A stretch of DNA of 64,000 nucleotides from Purpureocillium takamizusanense (taxonomy: Eukaryota; Ascomycota; Sordariomycetes; Hypocreales; Ophiocordycipitaceae), in assembly GCF_022605165.1 (NCBI RefSeq), contig NC_063078.1, positions 434,001-498,000 on the forward strand. Reading direction: 5' to 3'. Below are positions 56,794 through 64,000 of this stretch, piece by piece (position 1 is the stretch's first letter; each line of letters begins with the position of its first letter). The notes beneath the pieces are model-generated. The model was given only the letters and a program-made list of their open reading frames with translations. It did no database searches and was not told the DNA's origin. A program made the translations under genes and the position numbers.

Positions 56794-57314
56794 ACCAACA
56801 ACGGCTGGAGCCCAAGATGTGCAACTGGGTAGTTGACCGGTAGTCGGCGCATATGCATGCCGTGTACCTTGCAGCGAGGTCATGGGTTGGTGGTGGTGAT
56901 GGTGGTGGTGGCGGGTGGCGGCGGCGGTCATGTCATTACACCAATAGTGGCTTACTGTCGTTGCTGGGTTTCCGTATTGCGACGATATGTGGGGTTCGTC
57001 GACCGACCAACCTGGTTCTTCCTGTCTGGTACGCGTCTTCGTGAGATTGGCCTCAGGTTCCCACCTCCTAGTGCCCTCAGCAAAGCAGTGCTCACCTGTG
57101 CTGCGTCGTGCCAGTCCTAACGTGTGGCTCAGAAGCATAGTATGCGGGGCATAGTGACAAATTATCAGACGAACACGAAGACATACCAGGCAAATGAGGT
57201 TAGCATTCCCCAACATGGGGTGTTGAATGAGATTGGCGTTGAGCAACTTGTCCAACAATCATTCATCTATTCCTGTCACAAACAGCAAAGCTACATAGGA
57301 CACAAGACAAGCAT

Positions 57315-58959
57315 CTATTTCCGCTCATCGAGCTCCACGCAGGCGCCGCGTTTCTCGTTCATGCCCTCCTCGTCCAGGACCTTGCTGTCGCTATCCATTC
57401 CTGCCACCTTCTGCTCGAAGTCGCGCCCGCGCCTCTCTGGCCCTAACATAGTTGAGACGATGATGCCGAGAGCAATAATAGCGGTAGCAATGCCCATGGT
57501 CGGTCCGTACGCCTCGACCCTATCGCCATTCTTTATTGTGACAAACGTCTTCTCGGCAATAGCGTTTACGATTTGTGCTGAGGGTGACGAAATCATATTG
57601 CCGAGCTGGTACGTCACGCCGGGAAACGTCGACCGATATGCAGTAGGAGATAACTCGTTGAGGTGGATAGGGACAACGCCCCAGGCGCCCTGAACGAAGA
57701 ATTGCATAAAGAATCCTGTAGCGCTAAGAGCACGCTGGCCTTCGGGCAGGATCCACGCAGGAATAAGTATGATAGAGGCGAGTGCTGAAATAATAATAGC
57801 GCGCCGGCGGCCGACGAACTGGCTGAGGTAACCAATAACGCAGCCGCCAATACAGGCGCCTGCCTTCATAAGTATAGACGCCTGCGATGCGCCTGTGTTA
57901 TCTAGCTCCTTTTGCGTGAGCATAAAAGTCGTATATGAGTCTTGCGATGTATGCGAGTAGTAGTTGAACCATGTCATGAGAGTGATGCAATAGAGGCACA
58001 TCTTCCACTCTTGGCCGAGCATTTTCTTAGTTTCGTGCCAAAAAGCGCCCGGTGAGGTAACCCTCTTGCCAGTCCTCTTAGCCTCGATAAATTGCTTCGA
58101 TTCGGGGAAGGGAATACGCAAGAGGCCGACAGTAATAGAGATTCCGGCTGATTTGGATGTCAGTAGGACGTTGTTTATCACTTTCTTTCATCAAGCCAAT
58201 ACACACCTCCGATCCAAAAGATCGTCTTCCACGACTCCACGCCACCGCCCACGCCTAGGTTAGCACACGCAGCTAACACATAGCCAAACGAGTAGCCTTG
58301 TTGCAAGATACCGGACATAAGGCCCCGCGCATTAGCTCTATGAGTCTAGTTTAGCATACCCCTATAAAAGTAGGCTGATATAAATAAGCGTAGGAGACCT
58401 ACGGGCAGTGCTCAAGAGCCATAGCAATAGCGTTGCCATATATACCGCCCATAAAGATGCCGAAAAGACTGCGCACAGCTAGAAATTGGGTGAAAGTCGA
58501 GCTATAGATGGTAGCAATCTGCAATAAGCCTAGAATAATCATATTATAGACCATAGGCCATTTACGCCCCCACCTATCGCCAGCGAGACCGAATATAGCT
58601 GCACCAGCGGAGCGGAGCAATAGCGTTAGAGTGATGGCGGTACTAATATCCGTCTTGGAGCGGTCATAGTACTTAGATAGCTTAACGGTTTGGATAGAGA
58701 GGGCGTGAAAGTCGAACGCATCGGCTGTCCAGGAGCAGAATCCGACGAGGAAAAAGAGCCAATCGCGGGCTGATAGCTCTGCGAAGAGGCGAATCGGATT
58801 GACGAAGCAGTCGGCCTCGTGCCACTCACAGCGCGTCTCGCCATATTCATTAGATACGACGACACGTTTCTTCCAGATGAAGAGGTCGCGTAGAGACTGC
58901 TTGGCTGTCCCTATGATGCCCTGGGCGAGGTCGTCAGCCGGCTCAACTTGCATCGACAT
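57315..58959 (-). CDS. JEN1-type monocarboxylate/proton symporter
   Basis: Three exons (58959-58403, 58337-58207, 58147-57315) join in phase to 506 residues. The MFS fold is clear (GLAGDRWGRKWPMVYN, VGRRRAIIISALAS). The diagnostic JEN-family motif N-x-x-S/T-H-x-S/T-Q-D-x-x-x-T appears as NYYSHTSQDSYTT. The N-terminus is cytoplasmic and ends in CEWHEADCFVNPIRLF before the first helix, as in Jen proteins. It probably imports lactate, pyruvate or other short carboxylates at the plasma membrane. ATG 58959 gives MSMQVEPADDL. The gene uses more T/A-ending codons than neighbouring genes. It is divergent from RidA. Confidence 0.9.
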
Positions 58960-60944
58960 GGTCACTATGACGAGAATAGAAGCGATGGGCCGTCGTAATC
59001 TTTGAGGAACGAGAGAGAGTATGCAGTGGAACTCAGAGCCAGGTCTGGCACATTTTCGGGGCCGACAACGCGTTTTATATACACCCGTCATAGATTAATA
59101 TGGTGCCTTGCTTGTTGCTCTCAAATCCGCCCGGAGACTTCGGATGAGTTTACGACATTTTCCGAAGCACGAACAGGGATGTGAGTGTGAGAGATCAAAA
59201 TTACAAGACGAAGCTTCTTTGATTTTGTTTTGGGAGGGGGGGAAGCCATGAGGAGAAGCTGTCGAACTGATAGACGATCGAGAGGTTAGGCTGAGCGTGG
59301 ATCGTGGCGTGAAGGAGGCCACCATGTACGAGCCACACCGCCAGTTCGTGGAGTTGCTCTCGGAACCGGGCAACCCAGTTCACCAAGCTGTTTCACCCAC
59401 GGCCGACGGACAGATCCGGGGCTGGCTGCCGCACATGGTGTCGTGCTAGAATTTGGTGGAGGAAGGCCGCCTACCAAGACAGCCTTGCGTAGAGCACCAG
59501 ACGACAACACGATCCCGAAGGGCGATCCCATGGGGTAAGGTCCACCTTGACAACATCCCTGGCGTAGTAAACTGACTCGCACAAGCGGACCCACTTCCCC
59601 AGGTCCAGTTTCCTGCGACAGACGCTATTGCGAGACGTGATTGACAGCAAAGCCCGACAAGGGACTGGGTGTTGCATCATTGGGCAAGGTGACAAGCACA
59701 CAGAGCTTCGCCTTCTGGACGCTGACCCGACCGCTAGGACATGTGGCGTTCATCACCCTCGGGGACTCGACATACCTGAACGTCGGGTTGGGATTGGGTG
59801 ATACGGAAGAGCCCTTGCCCACTCTGGTGCGCGGAAGCGGTGGCGTTAGGTATCGCACTGCCTCACGTGGATCCCTTGGACCTACCTCTTACCGACCCCC
59901 GCTTCCCTACACGCAAGTTAGCATTACAGGACCTTGAAAGGAAGTCAGGCGTTTGAAAAGCAATCTCCACACGATTTTGCAATCGAAATTTAGTTATCGC
60001 GGCCCTGAAATATACTGGCGAAACGATGGTATTTGCCCAAATGTCTACGGCAATTTACTCAACACTTACAGTGTCGTAGAGCTGGAGCGTTGGGCGTATC
60101 GAACATGAGCTGGCTGCGACTAACAACATGCGCCGCATGCTGGCTGGGGCGCATTTATTCGTACACTGGGTTTCCGCAACACATTTTCTGATGATCTGTC
60201 GCACCACTGGATGAACTAAGGTCGTACCGGTTAAGTGCATACGGGGCGTGCAGCAAGCTTCATGTCTCGCCTGCTCACAAGAGGAACGTGGGAACGAGCA
60301 ATGGGCAGAGAAGGAGCAATCAAGATCACGATCAATACGCTCAAGTAACTGTCCTTACACCCATCCTTCTATCGAGACACCGATATCCCCATCGTACGTC
60401 TGACATGATTACCCGATGTACTCCGCTGCCTTTGCATAAGGGGACTGGACCCAAAGTGAGTTTGTCTCAGTAGGCAGTGCTCAGCAGACTATATCCTGGC
60501 CTTCCATTGGCCCGGGACAGTCGTGGCGGAAGAGCGCCCATGCCATTTTGAGTGTGCGTTAACGACGGCCTGATATCAAGTCGACTGACCAACGGACCAA
60601 GTCCAATCGGCTCCAGTTGAATTGCGGATTAGTGACACATTCGTGCTCCATGACTATGACGCTAGCCGACGACGACGTGAACGTGCCGCAGCGCTGAGGC
60701 AAGGGGCTAGCCACCCTTCTTGTGCGTCATTTGGAACTCGATTCGGCACACCAGAGGTCGACGGCCCAAATTCGTCCTTCAAAGGGCTGGTTCAAGCCAT
60801 TAAAATAGGGATAAAAGCAAAGGGGAACTGGAAGACGATTTCCGCTCTTGCACCTAACATTTAACGAGAAACGGTATTCCTGTTTTGGAACTGCCGACAA
60901 TTATACGTTTCGTATTCAGTTTTCCATTGCACTTACATCCAAGA
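58960..60944. other. Divergent intergenic region between JEN-type permease and RidA
   Basis: About 2 kb. Open frames at 59201-59386 (minus) and 59641-59937 (plus) are unrecognised and may be decayed sequence. No supported gene. Confidence 0.5.
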
Positions 60945-61533
60945 ATGACTCCCAACAGGGTTGGAGTGTTTACTGACAGGGCTCCTACACTCCGCCCAGG
61001 TGTATACACTCCTGCCATTGTCGCCAATGGCCTCGTCTTCACCTCGGGTGTTTTGGGCGCCGATCCTGTCACAAAGCAGATGGTCAAAGGAACAGTCATT
61101 GATCGCTTTGTACGTTCAACCCTCCTCGAGCTCCCTGGCGTCATTGTACGACCCGTCATGTCACACCCGCTCCCGACCTTCTAGCAATATGTTCTCCCTG
61201 TATAGGTCGGCGCTGACAGATGCTACCAAGCACCAAATAATGCGAAATCTTGGGGCTGTTTTGACAGAGGCAGGGTCCAGCTTGAACGATGTGGTAGGGG
61301 TAGACGTCTTCCTGACAAATATCGCCGACGCCGACGACTTGACTCCCGTGTACATGGAGTATTGGGGGGATCTCATGCCTACAAGAACGTAAGTGCGACA
61401 AACCGCCTTACTACCCACCACTATCTAATCGCAGCATTATCCTAGTTGCGTTGCGGTTAAAGAACTCCCATACGGATCTGACATTGAAATCAAGTGTGTC
61501 GCTATTTTGTCTGATAGTCCGCAAAATCTTTGA
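60945..61533 (+). CDS. RidA/YjgF-family enamine/imine deaminase-like protein
   Basis: Three exons (60945-61113, 61220-61388, 61446-61533) join in phase to 141 residues, near family length. Family segments are YTPAIVANGLVFTSGVLG, GAVLTEAGSSLNDVVGVDVFL and TRTCVAVKELPYGSDIEIKC; the Arg and the final Glu lie in the usual active-site region. The first intron uses the acceptor just before the ATKHQIM segment; alternative acceptors give stops. RidA proteins hydrolyse reactive enamine/imine intermediates from PLP enzymes, or act in amino-acid or aromatic catabolism. It lies between a carboxylate permease and a HAD hydrolase, which hints at a joint catabolic role. Confidence 0.82.
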
Positions 61534-61920
61534 TTCATTTTAAACTGGAAAAGCTCGGTTATGCAGGCTGGACGTTTCCGCAAGAAGCAAGGGACAAAAG
61601 CTGTGACCTGTGGCCGAGGGCGTCGCTCCGTCCCACCACATTAGGCTTAGCATTGCCATTTTGGAGAAAATCCCTACATGCCCTCCTTGAACTATGTACC
61701 TATGGTGTCGAAGGGCAACCACCCCGCCACAATTTGCATAAGTAGGTGGCGGCCACCCAGCAGAGATTCCAACGCTCATGCTCCCAATGCTCGCCGCTAC
61801 AATTTCCTTGAACGATTGATGCAACCCGTCGCTGCCAGTACTGCATTGTATGATTGAATGCTTTTTCATATTCCTGCTAGCGGATGATAGCGCTTACTAT
61901 TCCTAGTCCCGGTCACTACC
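61534..61920. other. Intergenic region between RidA and HAD genes
   Basis: 387 bp with the same gene orientation on both sides. No gene or motif is seen. Confidence 0.5.
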
Positions 61921-62604
61921 ATGTCTTTCTCAGCAGGTATCGACGTGCCGGCGTGGAGGCCGAAAGCCATTATATTCGACCTACTCACTGCTCTTCTGGA
62001 CTCGTGGACCCTTTGGGACGCGTCCACGCCATCGGCTACCTCCGCGGAAGGGAGGAGCTGGCGTGAGCGCTATCTGGAACTCACCTTCGGGTCGGGCGCG
62101 TACGTCCCTTATGAGGATCTCGTCAGGGAGGCAGCTAGCCAGGTCGGGTTACCGGGATCTGCCCCTGATGCTTTGCTACGCAACTGGCAAAATCTCCTGC
62201 CATGGCCCGAGGCCGCAGGAGTTCTCCGCGAACTGAAGGCACGGGGGTATAAGCTTGGTGTGGTGACAAATTGCTCGAGGTACCTAGGGCACGCTGCAGC
62301 CGAAAGGGTGAATGTCCATGGGAGTGCTGGAAGCCCAGACGACATGTTTGAAGCTGTCGTTACAGCTGAAGAGGCAGGGTTTTACAAACCTGCCGAGCAA
62401 GCTTATAGGGCTGTCCTGGATGCGATGGGCGTTGACGCTCGCGATGTGTTATTTGTTGCTGGCAGCGCAGGCGATGTCGAGGGCGCCACAAATGCTGGCA
62501 TGAAAGTTGTTTGGCACAACCGCGTCGGGTTGGGCAAAAAGGGTGGGGCAGTTCCGCTGAAGGAGGCTGGAACACTCGATGACACTCTGAGAGACTTTCT
62601 GTGA
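61921..62604 (+). CDS. HAD-superfamily hydrolase, (S)-2-haloacid dehalogenase type
   Basis: A single exon of 227 residues. Motif I is AIIFDLLTALLDSW with the nucleophile Asp at residue 20; the second acidic residue of phosphatases is absent (Leu), as in haloacid-dehalogenase-like members. Motif II is GVVTNCS, motif III has Lys in GFYKPAEQAYR, and motif IV is FVAGSAGDVEGATNAGM. The helical cap lies between motifs I and II, so this is subclass I. The substrate could be a haloacid or a small phosphorylated compound. It is 387 bp downstream of RidA and in the same orientation. Confidence 0.87.
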   Translation: MSFSAGIDVPAWRPKAIIFDLLTALLDSWTLWDASTPSATSAEGRSWRERYLELTFGSGAYVPYEDLVREAASQVGLPGSAPDALLRNWQNLLPWPEAAGVLRELKARGYKLGVVTNCSRYLGHAAAERVNVHGSAGSPDDMFEAVVTAEEAGFYKPAEQAYRAVLDAMGVDARDVLFVAGSAGDVEGATNAGMKVVWHNRVGLGKKGGAVPLKEAGTLDDTLRDFL

Positions 62605-62907
62605 AGGTATTGTCGGGGGAATCGTTGTCCTACACTCTGGCCGCAGCCATCAGCCACACACAATCGTTATATCCGAATAATTGCACTCGCGGATACGACT
62701 AGAGCTTCAATATAGCAATAGAGTAAAGTTCACGAGTTGAACCCCCCCTCAGGTCTATTCCATGGCCTCGCTCGTCCCTACCTCCTGGCTCGTGCCTTCC
62801 GCTCAACTTCCCTTTCCTATCAGGTTGAGCGTGACCAGTCGATCACCACGTGTTTGCAACGTCCTTCAACTACTGTCAAGTTTAATGAACCGTTTTATCC
62901 ATTTCCG
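62605..62907. other. Promoter region of the terminal regulator gene
   Basis: 303 bp between the HAD stop and the regulator ATG. No gene is seen. Confidence 0.45.
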
Positions 62908-64000
62908 ATGTATAAACCAGCTCCGCCCCGTCCAAAAAAGACCAGAATTGTGCGCACGCGCACCGGATGTAGCACGTGCAGGAAAAGACGCACAAAGGTC
63001 GCGCATTCCAGAATCACCGTGGAAGCAATTACTTTGAAACTCACACGCTATGATAGTGTGACGAGAAGAAGCCTTCATGCGGCACCTGCTCAAGACTTGG
63101 ACTAACATGCCAACAATCCCCGCCAAAATTTGAGTTCAAAAACGTTTCATTCTCTTCGGCCAAGTTTCAACAGCAAAACAAGGCATACACGGCTGCTGCT
63201 GCTGCTGCTTCTGGCTTTAGCAATTCAGCTGATGATGCTCCACAGCGGTGCCAGCTTGGTTTGCGAGAAGATAATCGTGGTGCGGACTCATCAATTGACT
63301 GGCTCGTCGGTTTATCGGCGGAACCGGAACGTTCTTTGTTCCACGACGAATTCTTCTGGACATTGGCTGAAGTTTCACAGGCCAATACCGATCGAATTTT
63401 CTTCGATGAGATTGTTGACTCGGGCCTTCAATCAGACCATGGCAGATTCGTAAACGACAGCTTCCAGCTTTGTCTTGCAAGTGCATGCGAGACCGGCAAT
63501 ACCACGCAGGTTATTCCAGCACCCGCCTACACTGCAGTCCAATCAGAGAAAAAGGACCTTGAATGCACTGATGAGTCGCTCTCGAATATGCCTGCTGCTG
63601 TCCTTCCTCATCGAGACGCCATTCACGTCGTCACGTTTTACATGGATGTCTGGACGAAGCAGTGTCTCCCGGCGCTCCACGTAGCATTCCACAATCTACG
63701 CAATTCGTCGCCGCTCATCACAAATATCATGGTCACTCTCTCGGCCTGTCGCTTGAGCCGAACGCAACCGCAGAGGAAGTTGTTTAAGGCGTCGGCCTGT
63801 CCTGGACTGTGCTTCCGGCCGGATGCTGGTCATGAGTCTCTTAGCTGTGAGCACTATGGTGCTGCTATGCGCAAGATGGCGAGGTGGAGTCATCAAGATT
63901 TCGACGCCCAGCCGATCGTCGGCCTAGCTGTGCTGGTCCTCTTTTGCTACTTGGAGTCGTCCATGGGCAACTTCCGGGAGTTTCGCCTCCACTCTGAGGC
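62908..64000 (+). CDS. Zn2Cys6 transcription factor, 5' part (runs off window)
   Basis: Exon one (62908-62997) and exon two (from 63057) flank a 59-bp intron placed exactly before the third Cys codon. Together they give Cys at residues 21, 24, 31, 38, 41 and 48 in the standard spacing. Exon two stays open to the window edge (about 315 codons). It carries a six-Ala run from GCT repeats and then SPLITNIMVTLSACRLS and IVGLAVLVLFCYLESS, which resemble the fungal-specific regulator domain (DUF3468 / Fungal_trans_2 type). It follows HAD and RidA and may regulate that group. The 3' end is missing because of the window limit, not damage. Confidence 0.85.
63192..63209. repeat. (GCT)6 run encoding polyAla
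   Basis: Six GCT codons in the terminal regulator, giving a short Ala tract. Confidence 0.8.

Larger units (their letters stand above)
52458..57314. other. 4.8-kb region without recognisable genes, rich in microsatellites
   Basis: Several frames are open (for example 53022-53711, 55227-55643 and 56401-57258), but they are driven by repeats or biased composition and show no domain. I see no RNA gene. The region contains GTAT, GA, GGGGC, GAA, AAGCC/AAGTC and CAGG repeats listed separately. It could hold a long 3' UTR, a noncoding transcript or decayed sequence. Confidence 0.55.

Noticed and set aside
56401..57258. 285-codon minus-strand frame
   Set aside because: The openness is created by the CAGG repeat and low-complexity His/Pro stretches; no homologous domain or start context is apparent.
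60622..60864. 80-codon frame before RidA
   Set aside because: Short, no domain, and probably part of the RidA promoter or leader.

Overview
The window is nuclear DNA of a filamentous ascomycete. The evidence is short GT-AG introns of about 50-200 bp, Zn2Cys6 regulators, a non-reducing polyketide synthase, COPI, EFR3 and ATP12 housekeeping genes, and RIP-like C-to-T nonsense changes in relic genes. Gene content fits a Sordariomycete, perhaps Hypocreales, but this is inference and I cannot name a species. Exon joins given below were worked out by hand; the reading phase closes for each intact gene whose exon coordinates are given.

Left third (about 1.5-22.7 kb): a secondary-metabolite cluster. 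A decayed HR-PKS fragment (minus strand) sits at the edge. It is followed by an intact secreted laccase (minus), a decayed short-chain dehydrogenase (plus), a 14-TM MFS exporter (plus), a complete 2271-residue NR-PKS with SAT-KS-AT-PT-ACP-ACP-TE (plus), an AflR-like Zn2Cys6 factor (minus) and an AurJ/AflO-like O-methyltransferase (plus). The layout resembles naphthopyrone or bis-naphthopyrone pigment clusters, in which PKS product is O-methylated and then coupled by laccase. TCG-N5-CGA motifs of the AflR type occur upstream of the MFS, PKS and methyltransferase genes.

Middle (23.8-31.2 kb): a small unknown gene, an agmatine-deiminase-family enzyme, an F-box protein with a polyglutamine tract, a D-amino-acid oxidase, and a cytochrome P450 pseudogene with three nonsense codons consistent with C-to-T mutation.

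31.7-41.8 kb: an alpha/beta-hydrolase, an SDR, a Baeyer-Villiger-type flavin monooxygenase and a Zn2Cys6 factor. Together they could form an alcohol-ketone-ester degradation or tailoring module.

42-52.5 kb: conserved housekeeping block of ATP12, COPI gamma (SEC21), a short NIF3-like protein and EFR3. A 4.8-kb stretch without recognisable genes but rich in microsatellites follows.

57.3-64 kb: a JEN-type monocarboxylate permease, a RidA-family protein, a HAD hydrolase of the haloacid-dehalogenase type, and the 5' part of another Zn2Cys6 regulator that runs off the window.
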